Positions 1 to 10,141 of a DNA stretch of 64,000 nt are shown here, piece after piece. The DNA is from Monodelphis domestica. Its lineage: Eukaryota > Chordata > Mammalia > Didelphimorphia > Didelphidae. Location of the stretch: positions 103,814,350 to 103,878,349 of the forward strand of contig NC_077228.1 in NCBI RefSeq assembly GCF_027887165.1, given 5' to 3'. How positions within the stretch are numbered: position 1 is the first letter of the stretch; each line of letters begins with the position of its first letter. The translations under genes were made by a program, and so were the position numbers. The notes under the pieces were generated by a model. The model did no database searches and was not told where the DNA came from. It saw only the letters and a list, made by a program, of their open reading frames with translations.

Positions 1-690
1 TGTGTTTATAGTGGGTTTTCCCAGTTAAAGCTCTACTTTGGACTAGCAAAATAACTAGTCTCAGTTGAGATCCTCCACTGAGAACCATTCAGCTCAATGC
101 ATCCTCTGGCTTGGGACTGATATCAAATGACAAAAAACATTGTTTTAAAAGAAAAATGAGAAAAAAAAACAATCAACAATATCAATCAATGCACCAAAGA
201 AATCTCTAAAATATATGCAACATCCCATACCCAGTGATCTTCTACTTTTGCAGAGGAATGGGAGGAAGTGTCTTCTATCTTTTTTATGGTCTTGCTGGTC
301 TTTGTGATTTTGATTCTTTTCTCTACTTTGTTCATTTACATTGTTGTGTTCCTTCTGCAGTGTTTTCATGGCTTTGCTTATTTCACTAGGGATCAGTTCT
401 GGTAAGTCATTACAAGCTTCTTTGTATTCATCATATTCATTTTTTCTCTCTCTTTTTTAAACCCTTACATCTCAGAATCAATACCATGTATTGGTTCTAA
501 GGCAGAAGAGCAGTAATGGCTAGATGATGGGGGTTAAGTGACTTGCCCAGGGTGACCAAATTTGATCTAGGACTTCCCAACTCCAGGCCTGGCTCTCTAT
601 CCACTGAGCCACCTCACTGCCCCCTAATCATATTCATTTCTTACAACATAAAAATATGCCATCACATTTATGAATCACAGTTTATTTAGC
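1..690 (-). mobile_element. L1-like 3' region fragment, split by a SINE
   Basis: On the reverse strand the stretch about 360-430 and 640-690 follows the same order of words as the clearer L1 copy at 60121-60260: a TTTCA-type segment, a CATCAGTTC-type segment, a TTCATCATATTCAT stretch, a TTACAACA-type segment and CCATCAC. It is diverged and has no long open frame. Bases 1-350 are probably more of the same element but are less recognisable. It is interrupted by the SINE at 443-627. Confidence 0.45.
443..627 (-). mobile_element. SINE-A (tRNA-derived), minus
   Basis: The tail reads as T-run, AAACCCTTACATC, then the CAAGTCACTTAACCCC complement and the reverse of the GGGGCAGTGAGGTGGC head. A 12-bp direct repeat TCATATTCATTT flanks it (431-442 and 628-639), so the boundaries are well fixed. 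It interrupts an older L1-like segment. Confidence 0.85.
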
Positions 691-905
691 CCAAAGGTTC
701 TCAGACTTTTAGGTCTTTCTTTGCACCACTAAAAACTTTCAGGAGATTATGCTTATGTGAGTTATAGTTGTTGATAAAAAACAAAAAACTTTTGTTTCTG
801 TGGATTACATCTATTGCTACTTACTGTAGTAGAAGTTAAAACTGATAAGTTTTCAAAAATTTATTCATCAATTCATCAATAAATAAAAATAACCATATAT
901 TCCAA
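691..905. mobile_element. Old DNA-transposon-like fragment
   Basis: It begins GGTTCTCAGACTTTTAGGTC and continues into an AT-rich body with CTTTTGTTTCTGTGG and GAAGTTAAAACTGA. This resembles mammal-wide hAT-type non-autonomous elements that start GGTTCTCAAACTTTT. No partner terminal repeat was found, so the assignment rests on one end only. Confidence 0.35.
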
Positions 906-1760
906 ATCAAACAAAATAAAATCTTGAGAAGAGTAGTGTTTTTAACATTTTTTTACAAATCTCAGGTCTAATAGAGAAAAGCTGGCTTTTTATATGTCTG
1001 CTTCTGTATTCAGTGTTGTCCTTTGTGCTCCAACACGCCCTAAGCACTCCACAGTGCTTCGCTGTGTTGCCCTCTCAGCCGTTGAACCTTCTTATTGGTT
1101 TCTTCCGTCTGTTCAGCCGAAGCAGTCTTCACATGCTGGGTGAGCAAAGCCCTGGTTCACCAGGGGTCGACGACCCGATGGCTACCCTCACAAAGTTTAG
1201 CCGGCCTGTCGAAGCCGTTGCCTGGGGTGTGGCCGCTGCCACATGCTAGCAGCTACTAGGAGCCACAAGTGAGAGCTGGGTGTCAGGTGGGGGTCAGAGG
1301 CTGGAGAGCTGCCCTAGGAGGGCACGACAAGCCCTCCATACCAGAGATACTACCCCTCCCTGAGCACCCCATATACCCCAATGCAGCTGAGGAAGTCTCC
1401 AGATGTAACAATTTTTCATGCCACTGGACCCAGGCTTCCAATGCCGAGAGAGTGGGACTATCTCTGTGCATCGACTTTTCCACTTAAATCTCCTTCACGC
1501 ACAAGTATCTTTGTGCACACTCATCTATCCAACCCCGTCCACCCTCTTCAAGACCTGCAGCGATGGGGGAGTGACGACACAACAGGTGGAGGTGACCACT
1601 GTCAGTTGTAGTTACAATCCTGCACATAGGCGCCCCACGGACCAGTGGTCGCTCAGCCCTGTGGGCAGCAGGGACGTTCGGCAGCATCCTGGGTGACTGA
1701 CTGAGCAGCCCTCTCTAGGACAGCACTGCTCACCCTAATCAAGGGAGGGGACTAGAAAAG

Positions 1761-3029
1761 GTGTCCCAAACATTGCCTGCCCTACAAACACCCAGTCAGC
1801 ACACCGCGGCTGGCAGGTCATCCCCTTTAAGCAGTCGAAATCAAAGAAAAAATACAAAGAAACTCCTACTAGGAGCATGGAACATCAGGACATTACTTGA
1901 TAGAGAGAATACCCCAAGACCTGAGAGAAGAACAGCTCTAATCGGTAAAGAACTGGCGTGCTATAACATTGACATCGCAGCCTTAAGCGAAACACGCTTA
2001 CCAGAAGAGGGATCACTCAGCGAACCCACCACTGGATACACCTTCTTCTGGAAAGGTAGAGCCTCAAATGAAGACAGAATCCACAGTGTTGGCCTGGCCA
2101 TCAAGACCAGTTTGCTCAAACAGCTGCCAGACTTGCCTGTGGGCATCAGCGAGAGGCTCATGAAGATCCGTTTGCCTCTCAGCAAAGACCGGTATGCCAC
2201 AATCATCAGCGCATTTGCCCCAACACTGACCAGCACCGAGGAGACCATCGAGCAGTTCTACTCTGACCTGAGTGCCATCCTGCACTCAGTGCCCACAAAT
2301 GACAAGTTGATACTACTGGGAGACTTCAATGCCCGTGTTGGCCAGGACCATGAAAGATGGAAAGGAGTGCTCGGCAAACATGGCGTGGGCAAAATGAACA
2401 ACAACGGCCTGCTGCTACTCAGCAAATGCTCAGAGTTCGAACTCACCATCACGAACACTGTGTTCAGAATGGCGAACAAATATAAAACAACGTGGATGCA
2501 CCCAAGATCAAAACAGTGGCATCTCATTGACTACATCATTGTACGCCGGCGAGACATCCAGGATGTAAAGATCACCAGAGCCATGAGAGGAGCTGAATGC
2601 TGGACAGACCACCGATTGGTTAGAGTGACTCTTCAAATGCACATTGAGCCTCGCCATCCAAAACGCGCCCAGACAGTTCGCGCATTTTACAACATGAGTC
2701 GTCTTAGAGATCCATCTTATTTGCAAACATTCCAGTCCTGCCTGGTCAACAAGCTGTCTGCCAAGGGACCACTCACTGGAAGCTCAACTGAGAAATGGAA
2801 CCAGTTCAGAGATGCAGTGAAGGAAACATCAAAGGCAGTCCTAGGCCCAAAACAATGCAACCACCAGGACTGGTTCCACGAGAACAACACTGCTATTGAA
2901 GACCTATTGAGCAAGAAGAACAAAGCCTTTATGGAGTGGCAAAATAACCCAAACTCTGCTCCTAAAAAGGACAGATTCAAGTCTCTCCAAGCCACGGCGC
3001 AGCGTGAGATCAGGAAGATGCAAGACTGA
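1761..3029 (+). pseudogene. LINE ORF, apurinic/apyrimidinic endonuclease part
   Basis: Encodes the domain that nicks target DNA to prime reverse transcription. The 422-residue frame shows the APE motifs in order: GAWNIRTL (~38-45), SETRL with the catalytic Glu (~76-80), LLGDFNARVG (~185-195), LIDYIIVRRRD (~255-265) and the terminal TDHRLV (~282-287). All expected catalytic residues appear present. The first codon used is GTG at 1761, with frame stops at 1716 and 1698 upstream; the true start may have been an ATG lost by mutation or lie further 5' (the frame ending at 1696 has a basic, Arg-rich run). It ends at a TGA at 3027-3029; the same frame continues beyond it, so this is a disabled fusion protein, not a complete gene. 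Confidence 0.85.
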
Positions 3030-4196
3030 TGGTGGGGAAAAAAGGCAGAAGAAATCCAGCAGTTTGCTGATATGAAAAACTACAAACAATTTTTCAGTGC
3101 CCTCAAGACTGTCTATGGGCCATCAAAACCCACCACCACTCTCTTGCTATCCTCTGACAGTGACACTCTCATAAAAGATAAAAAAGGCATCAGCAACAGG
3201 TGGAAAGAACACTTCAGTCAGCTTCTCAACTGACCCTCTTCAGTCGACCAAAGCACCCTTGACCAGATCCCCCAAAACCACTCCATCGAACAACTTGATG
3301 TCCCTCCTTCAATAGAGGAAGTCCAAAAAGCCATCAAACAAATGAGTGCAGGCAAGGCACCCAGTAAAGACGGGATCCCAACCGAGGTGTACAAGGCCTT
3401 AAATGGAAAGGCGCTCCAGGCATTCCACATAGTGCTGACCAGCATATGGGAAGAGGAAGACATGCCCCCAGAACTCAGAGATGCCTCCATCGTAGCCCTA
3501 TACAAGAACAAAGGCTCACGAGCAGCCTGTGACAACTACAGAGGCATCTTACTACTCTCCACTGCTGGAAAGATCCTTGCCTGTGTTATACTCAACAGAC
3601 TCCTGTCATCTGTTTCAGAGCAGAACCTGCCTGAATCACAATGTGGCTTCTTACCAGATCACAGCACCATCGACATGGTCTTCACGGTGAGGCAAATGCA
3701 GGAAAAATGCCTTGAGCAGAACCTGAGTCTCTACATTGTCTTCATAGACCTGACAAAGGCGTTCGACACAGTGAACAGGGACGCATTGTGGGTGATCCTT
3801 AGCAAGCTCGGTTGCCCAGCAAAATTTGTCAAACTGATCCAGCTCTTTCATGTCGACATGACAGGGGAAGTCCTATCTGGTAGAGAGACTTCCAATCGCT
3901 TCAACATCTCCAATGGCGTGAAACAAGGCTGTGTCCTTGCTCCGGTACTATTCAACCTATACTTCACCCAAGTATTACGACATGCTGTGATGGATCTAGA
4001 CCTGGGCGTCTACATCAAATACCGACTGGATGGCTCACTATTTGACCTTCGCCGCCTGACTGCAAAAACAAAGACAACAGAGAGATTCATCCTGGAAGCT
4101 CTCTTTGCAGATGACTGTGCTCTCATGCCCACCAAGAAAATCATCTCCAAACCATTGTGGACAGGTTCTCCACCGCAACAAAACTGTTTGGCCTGA
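3030..4196 (+). pseudogene. LINE ORF, reverse transcriptase part
   Basis: Same frame as the endonuclease, separated by the TGA at 3027 and broken again by TGA at 3231-3233. From 3342 it is open for 284 codons and shows RT blocks in order: GKAPSKDGIPTEVYKA, DNYRGILLLSTAGKI, QCGFLPDHSTIDMVF, motif A with VFIDLTKAFDTV, motif B with NGVKQGCVLAPVLF, and motif C with the catalytic pair in ALFADDCAL (4098-4124). Just after ATG at 4125-4127 one base is missing compared with the conserved continuation, so the frame runs off to a false stop at 4194 while the true continuation is in the frame that opens around 4157. Confidence 0.88.
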
Positions 4197-5055
4197 AACT
4201 GTTTGGCCTGACTATCAGCCTCAGCAAAACAGAGGTGCTGTTCCAACCTGCACCAGGGAGGCCAACTAACCAGCCGTGCATTACAATCGACGGCACGCAG
4301 CTTTCTAACATCAACACTTTCAAGTACCTGGGCAGCACCATCGCCAACGACGGGTTCCTAGACCACGAGATTAATGCCAGGATCCAAAAGGCCAGCCAGA
4401 CACTCAGGCGGGTGTGCTGCAAAGTCCTCCAACACAGAGGTGTAAGCACTGTGACGAAGCTCAGTGTACAACGCAGTGGTCCTCAGCCGCTCCTGTATGG
4501 TTGTGAGACATGGACACTGTACCGGAAGCACATGAAACAGCTGGAGCAATTCCACCAACGCTCCCTCCGGTCAATCATGAGGATCCGATGGCAGGACCGA
4601 ATCACCAACCAGGACGTCCTCGACAGAGCCAACTCCACCAGCATCGAAGTCCTGTTCCTCACAACCCAGCTACGATGGTCTGGACACGTCATCTGCCTGG
4701 ACCCACAGCGAATACCAAGACAGGTATTCTATGGTGAACTGTCAGCTGGACTCAGGAAACAAGGCCGACCAAAGAAAAGATCAAGGATCAGCTAAAGTCA
4801 AACTTGAAGTGGGCTGGCATGACACCAAAGCAACTAGAACTCGCTGCCTCTGACAGAAGCAGCTGGCGAACCCACATTCACCATGCCGCCACCACCTTTG
4901 AAGATGAGCCACGTCGACGTCTTGCCGCTGCGCGTGAACGCCGACACCAGGCCACAACCGCACCTCCCGTAACAACTGGCGTCCCAGGCCCCATGTGCCA
5001 CAAACTGTGCGCCTCAGCCTTTGGACTCCAAAGCCACATGAGGGTACATCAATAG
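4128..5055 (+). pseudogene. LINE ORF, thumb and C-terminal finger part
   Basis: Continues the protein after the 4127 frameshift: TISLSKTEVLF (RT block D), NTFKYLGSTI (block E), LLYGCETWTLY, FHQRSLRSIMRIRWQDR, LRWSGHV and GRPKKR, the set seen in the C-terminal part of RTE-like LINE proteins. Another missing base near 4781 moves the reading to the frame 4780-5055 (KDQLKSNLKWAGM), which ends in a C-x3-C...H-x3-H arrangement (MCHKLCASAFGLQSHMRVH) and TAG at 5053. A perfect 15-bp tandem duplication lies at 4181-4210 (KLFGL twice). Between 4460 and 4492 eight residues look frame-shifted and restored. Confidence 0.82.
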
Positions 5056-5100
5056 ATGATAATGCACAAAGACAATAGTCATTCTCGATCACCGAGAGAC

Positions 5101-5155
<55 letters not shown>
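5056..5155 (+). other. LINE 3' UTR hairpin and simple-repeat tail
   Basis: The 3' UTR is only ~50 bp. It contains a small stem TCTCG/CGAGA around ATCAC (about 5083-5097), followed by (TA)n from 5103 and TGTA units to 5155. Short microsatellite-like tails instead of poly(A) are usual in RTE-type elements. Confidence 0.7.
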
Positions 5156-5160
<5 letters not shown>

Positions 5161-5165
5161 TCAGT

Positions 5166-5868
5166 CTGTTGGAATAAATTATCTTTATTGAAGTATATGA
5201 AGAAAATCCAAACTTACACAGATATGGAATTGGAAAAGAAGGACTATTTTATATATATTATATATTTATATATATGTATGTATGTATGTAAATGTAGTTA
5301 AGTTTACATTTTGCCCTGGCTGATCTTTGCAAGGGACTGCAAGAGTTTCCTCCCATGGGAGGAATGTAACTTGAGTTCCAAAGTCCATTGGTATCAGACT
5401 CTCTCCTCACTGGTAGAGATCAATACTCTAAATCTGTATGAGGGACTGGGTAGAATTGTCAGGAGATAGATGAGGTTCCCTCTCTTCCATCTCTTAATTC
5501 TCTTTGTACTCTTCAAATCACTTCAGGTACTCCTGGCTTTCATCTTTGAGACAGAAGATAAAGAATGCCAAGCCCACTTGATGTTGCTGTGGGGAGAATA
5601 AGGCGGGGGAAGATGACATGAGAAGAGCTAGCACTCTCCATCATGAATCTATTGCCAGTTTGCTATTCTAGAGATATGAAGGTATTTCCCCTTGGAAGAG
5701 ATCTGAGACTCTCTTTTGGTTAAACTGAATTACCTCATTCTCAATGGGAAAGTAAGCTCCTTCATTCTGTATTGTCTGGTATATATTCTCCTATGTATGC
5801 TTTTTAAAATTTGTTTTGCTACCAATTTGGATAAGTGAGTTTCTTTGTTTTAAAAGATAATAATTTGG
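5166..5868. other. Unannotated stretch, no gene seen
   Basis: Apart from a short TA/TGTA patch at about 5250-5292, no repeat family, ORF or motif was recognised. Confidence 0.5.
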
Positions 5869-6073
5869 TGGGGGAGCAGCTGAGTGACTCAGTGGATTGA
5901 GAGCCAGGCCTAGACATGGGAGGTCCTAGGTTCAAATCTGGCCTCAGACACTTCCTAACTGTGTGACTCTGTAAAAGTCAGTTGATCCCCATTGCCTAGC
6001 CCTTACCACACTCTTCTGCCTTGGAGCCAATACACAGTATTGATTCTAAGACAGAAGGTAAGGGTTAAAAGAA
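5869..6073 (+). mobile_element. SINE-A, plus, perfect 17-bp TSD
   Basis: Full-length tRNA-derived SINE from GGGGGAGCAGCTGAGTG to the TTCTAAGACAGAAGGTAAGG tail. The 17-mer AAAAGATAATAATTTGG is repeated at 5852-5868 and 6074-6090 without mismatch, indicating a fairly young insertion. Confidence 0.92.
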
Positions 6074-6185
6074 AAAAGATAATAATTTGGAATTATGGAA
6101 ATAAGGTGACTAAAATGTCCATCCCATTTAATATAAAGGTTTTGCTACTAAGCTTATATTCTAAGAAAGTCCTTATATACATTTC

Positions 6186-6387
6186 TTTTTTTTTTAACCC
6201 TTACTTTCCATTTTAGTCTAAATACTAAGTATTGATTCCAAGGCAGAGGAACAGTAAGGGCTAGGCAATTGGAATTGAGTGACTTGCCCAGGGACAACTA
6301 GCTAGGCAATATCTGAAGCCAAATTTGAAACCAGGACCTCCTATCTTCAGTTCTGGCTCTCTTTCCACAGAGTCATGTAGCTGCCCC
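6186..6387 (-). mobile_element. SINE-A, minus
   Basis: Starts with a T-run and AACCCTTACTTTCC and ends in the reversed head GTAGCTGCCCC. TSD not clear. Confidence 0.8.
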
Positions 6388-7762
6388 TATACTATCTTAA
6401 GATCTATAACGGGCATGTCCCTGTAGAATCCAGTGAACTAGAAGGTGGGATGCCTTGGAAAAAATACCCTCAAATAAACAGTAGCAGAAAAGATGCCAAC
6501 ATCAGTTTTATGTGACATTGGATTACCTTCCATTGAAGGGAAACAGAGACCTCTGGATATCTAGAGGACAATGTTGAGGATAGCTGCGGAAAATGGTGGA
6601 AGAGGGAGGATCTCATCCCCACAAAGTGGAGAGGAAAGACCCCATCTAGTGGGTTCTTAGTTTAACCAAATAGTCTAGTTAACTGATTCCTACACTGCTG
6701 GAAAAGTTAAGGTGCTGTCAAAATAAAAATGTGACTGTATCACCCTCATTCCACCCCTTCCTCTTGCCATGACTACGGAACGGGGGAGGAAGCAGGAACA
6801 ATTGAGCAAAAAGGAGAGTGAGGTAAATGTCATTCCTTTCAGTCCATGGGAGGGAATCAAAATGAAGAGAGATGGGAGTCAAGAAAAGGAGGATGGAGAG
6901 CTCCCATTCAGACTGAACCGCCAAGTCTCTCCAAGACTGGATTACCCATTGGAAGGGCCCAGCTGGTGAGATGAGCAAGGCAGGTGCTAATTCATGAAGC
7001 AAGTGGTAAGGCAGAAAAGGCCTGAGTGGAGAAGCTGGCAGTGAGAAGAGCAGCAGGAAGGCCTTCTTTCTACAATGGCAGTCTTCCCCGGTCTAGTTTC
7101 CCCAGCCCCCAAAGATTCCCTCATCTAAGGTGACTGGGACCCTCCTGGAGGATGTGAGTGGAATGGCATTTAAGAGGAATTGTGTTCTATTTGCATTTCC
7201 TTTGCTTGCTTTGTTTTTGGTTTTGTTTTTGGGGGGAGGGTGATATTTAGAGGGGAAGAAATGAGCAGTGAGGTTAAACAACTGAACTGTGTCTTTCCTA
7301 AAAGTCCTGGGTGTGGGTTGCTAGAGACTGGGAGAAGCGGTGGGTATAGTTACATAATCACATTTAAATATTTTGTGATTCTTAATATTTTCTGCTGTTT
7401 TGTGCCTATGAGTAAAAACTGTCTACAGTAGCATGATTATCTTCCTCTGTGGGACAGATTCCACTATGCCCTACTCACTTAGGGCCCAGGGAAATAGAGC
7501 TGAGCCGGGGAACAAGCAGGAATTTCCTTTGTGTGATTGATTCTAAGATGAAAGGTAAGAGAGGAGAAGGGGGAGAAGAAGGGAGAGGCAAGGAAGGAGG
7601 AAGAGGAAAAGGAGGAGGGGGAAGAGAAGAGGAGGAGAGGAGGAGGAAGAGGAGAATTAAAAACCAAATCCAAAAGTTACACCATCTTTTAAAATCATTA
7701 TTAAATGTTCATGTCCTCTAAATTTCAATGCCCTGAAACAACAGCTCAGTGACTCCCTCTGG
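6388..7762. other. Unannotated stretch with a purine-rich tract
   Basis: No gene or repeat family recognised. A purine tract of GGA/GAGG units occupies about 7556-7655 and yields meaningless Glu/Gly-rich frames. Confidence 0.5.
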
Positions 7763-8062
7763 TGTAAAAAAGCTCCATATCCGGAGTAAACGTGGAGCTA
7801 TCTATGTTCCACCGATTGTTTCCTAAACCAACAACAATAATATTAATGTTAACTCATCTTTCTATAGCACTTTTAAAATTAGAAAACCAGAACTGGTGGT
7901 TCCTGCCTCACTGGGTTGCTGTCAGGCTTATAGGCAAAATGGTTTTCTAATTTTAAAAGTGCTATAGAAAGATGAGTTAACACTAATATTATTGTTGTTG
8001 GTTTAGGAAACAATCGGTGGAACATAGCTCCATGTTTACTCCGGATATGGAGCTTTTTTACA
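7763..8062. repeat. Large near-perfect palindrome (inverted repeat)
   Basis: The left arm (7763-7889) is the reverse complement of the right arm (7940-8062), separated by a 50-bp spacer. Across ~123 aligned bases I count two substitutions and one 4-bp indel (CTAT in the left arm). The spacer and the inner right arm resemble the 3' part of a MIR SINE (CTCACTGGGTTGCTGT, then AAAGTGCTATA), so the left arm looks like an inverted copy of MIR-derived plus flanking DNA. A transcript would fold into a ~125-bp hairpin. Confidence 0.9.
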
Positions 8063-9042
8063 TTTAAAAAGATGCCCTCCTGAAGGGAGTAATTTGTGAT
8101 CATCCCAGGCTGAGCTGGTAGAAAGAAAGCCAGCAAATGCAATCGCTTCCTATTGCTACGGGAGCCCCTGGCGAAGAGCAGTCATCACACAGTGTGTCCA
8201 GCTTTCCAAAGATCTCTGTCCTGAGACAATCTACGCCAGCTGAATCATCTTTTACTCTCTTGGACCTCAGTTCTCCCCGTTTCCAAATAGCTCCGATTGG
8301 CTGATGGAGGCCTGCTAATGGTTTCCTGATTTGGGTTTCAGGGCCTTGGCACCAGGGAATTTTCCAGGCCACAAAGACTGAAGGGCCACATTAATACTGT
8401 CTCACTCCTCCCAGGAGCTCAGTCTGGGTTTTATTCTAATTTCTCGCCGGCCTCATCGAAGAAGGTCCAGATGATGAGAATTTGAGCAAAGGCATTTCTC
8501 CCCAGCCGCCACCGCCACCCCCAGAGTGATTGCATGGCTTTTTCCAATCCTCCACTCTCCCTGGGGCTTTCCCACATCTTCGCTGCTCCAGCAGGGGTCA
8601 GCAGCATATCACATCTGGTCTTACTGCTTTGGCTGCAGTCACTTGTCCTGGCATTGCCGCAGGAGGGTCGGGATGTGGGAAGAGAGAAGAAGGGGGAGGA
8701 GATGGGAGTCCCTTCATTTTGAAACTTGGCTTCAGTGCCAACACTGGCTCCACATTCCTTCCACTAGGCAGGGGTGGGCTAGGAGAGGGGAGGGGCCATT
8801 CATGACTAATATTGATGAGTCCAGCGTGTTTGTAGTCTAAACATCATCTATGCCAACATACCCATCTGGTTTTCTATCAGTGTTTTTATGTTTGTTGGCC
8901 CATGTGAGTGCATTGTGTGTGGGGCTGAGTGTTAGAGAGCGCGTGCCTCTGTTTCTTCTCATGGCAGCTCCTTGAGGACAGAGTTCAAGTCTCTCTGGAC
9001 AAGGACAGCTTCCAGAAAGCTGGCAGCCCTCTGTGATTGTCA
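8063..9042. other. Unannotated stretch
   Basis: No repeat family recognised. About 8430-8520 is locally GC-rich (CGCCGGCC, then CCGCCACCGCCACC) but has no supported exon. Confidence 0.4.
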
Positions 9043-9058
9043 GGTGATGATGATGATG

Positions 9059-9275
9059 ATGGCTAGCATTTATAACACTTTAAGATTTGCAAAGTGCTTC
9101 ACATGTATTACCTCATTTGATCCTCATGACACCCCTGCAAAATAATAATATTATTATTCCCATTTTACAAATAAGGAAACTGAGGTTGAAAGAGCCTAAG
9201 TAAGGTGCCCAGGGTCACATGGCTAAATAAGAGAGGGTTGAAATACGAAGTCAAATCTTCCCAGCTCCAATCACT
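9059..9275 (-). mobile_element. MIR/THER1-type SINE, minus
   Basis: GCTAGCATTTATA, TTTGCAAAGTGCTTCACA, CCCATTTTACAAAT and CCAGGGTCACATGGCTA follow the CORE-SINE order. A (GAT)n patch precedes it at 9045-9060. Confidence 0.8.
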
Positions 9276-9710
9276 AAATTAATGGTAAGGCATCAGGGAA
9301 TAGATTTTTGGTTTCTTCTTGTTCTTTATTTATATTGACCAACTAGGGAAACTTTTCCTGATTTCTGTACTTCTCGCACATGCTCAGTTGAATGGAATTC
9401 TCAGCATGGCAGCTAGCGTCAAACCCATAGCAGCCAAAAATCCAGAACACCCATGACCTGCTCCCAGCCCTGTTCTCATTCCCAGACCCATCCTCATCGT
9501 TGGCCCCCTTCCCAGCCCTCTCCCTCCTCCAGCCAGCCCTGTACTGAGCCACACATCTCTCCAGATCTGGCTTACATGCTTTTAAAACTTAAAGGGACAG
9601 AGGACAGCAGAGAGGAAGGATGGTAAGTCTCTGGAGATCACCATTCCCTCCACTTTTCCTCCCAAGCCCCATATGAGAAACTGTACTTTAGAACAGAGCC
9701 ATATTTCCAG

Positions 9711-10035
9711 ATAATAATAGCCCACGTTTATTCAAGATTTGCAAAGTCCTATTGTACTTTGTCAACAGTGTCAAACAGACAGTCACAGAGTTGACAGTTG
9801 CCTGGGATCTGTCTTTCTCTAGGGAGGTCTGGTCTTTGTCTTCAAAGAGCTTTTAACAAGACAAGACAAGACAAGACAAAACAGATGCCCCCATTCTCTG
9901 ACGTTCAGCCCTCAACAATATGTTTCATTTAATCCTTCCAATAACCCTCTGAGGTAGCCCCCATTTTACAGATGAGGAAACCAAGGCAAGGGTGACATAG
10001 CTAGTAAGTGTCCTTAGCTCCAAGTATGACTTACT
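9711..10035 (-). mobile_element. MIR-type SINE, minus, interrupted
   Basis: The first part (9711-9765: AGATTTGCAAAGTCC) and second part (9900-10035: AACCCTCTGAGGTAG, then CCCATTTTACAGATGAGG) fit one MIR copy split by ~130 bp that includes an (ACAAG)n tract at 9856-9880. Confidence 0.6.
9856..9880. repeat. (ACAAG)n pentanucleotide
   Basis: Four exact ACAAG units followed by ACAAA. Confidence 0.9.
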
Positions 10036-10141
10036 GTCCCTTCAACTCTGGAGCTAAACAAATATACAGACTTAATTGCAAATGGAAGAAAGGCAACCCT
10101 GAGCTTTGGGAACAGCCTGGTCAGAAATGAGACCAGAAGGA

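Larger units (their letters stand above)
1015..5155 (+). mobile_element. Near full-length RTE-like APE-type LINE
   Basis: A ~4.1-kb non-LTR retrotransposon that copies itself by target-primed reverse transcription. Order: ~745-bp CpG-rich 5' leader, endonuclease, reverse transcriptase, RTE-style C-terminal region (RWSGHV, GRPKKR), Cys/His finger motif, ~50-bp 3' UTR with a small hairpin, then a (TA)n(TGTA)n tail. The 10-mer TGTATTCAGT occurs at 1005-1014 and again at 5156-5165, a likely TSD, although half of the right copy could come from the TGTA tail. The protein is not BovB: the start (GAWNIRTLLDR) and the terminal finger differ. It is higher in CpG than the flanks. In-frame stops at 3027 and 3231 and one-base deletions near 4127 and 4781 inactivate it. 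The clade (RTE, RTE-X or a Vingi-like relative) cannot be fixed by eye. Confidence 0.88.

Noticed and set aside
1013..1696. Several 60-90 codon frames in the LINE leader
   Set aside because: CpG-rich leader of the LINE with overlapping frames. The frame ending at 1696 could be a remnant of the N-terminus, but this cannot be shown.
5869..6073. tRNA-like heads of the SINEs
   Set aside because: They lack an intact cloverleaf and anticodon context and are followed by SINE bodies; not tRNA genes.
7449..7721. 90-codon Glu/Gly/Arg-rich frame
   Set aside because: Encoded by a purine-rich simple repeat.
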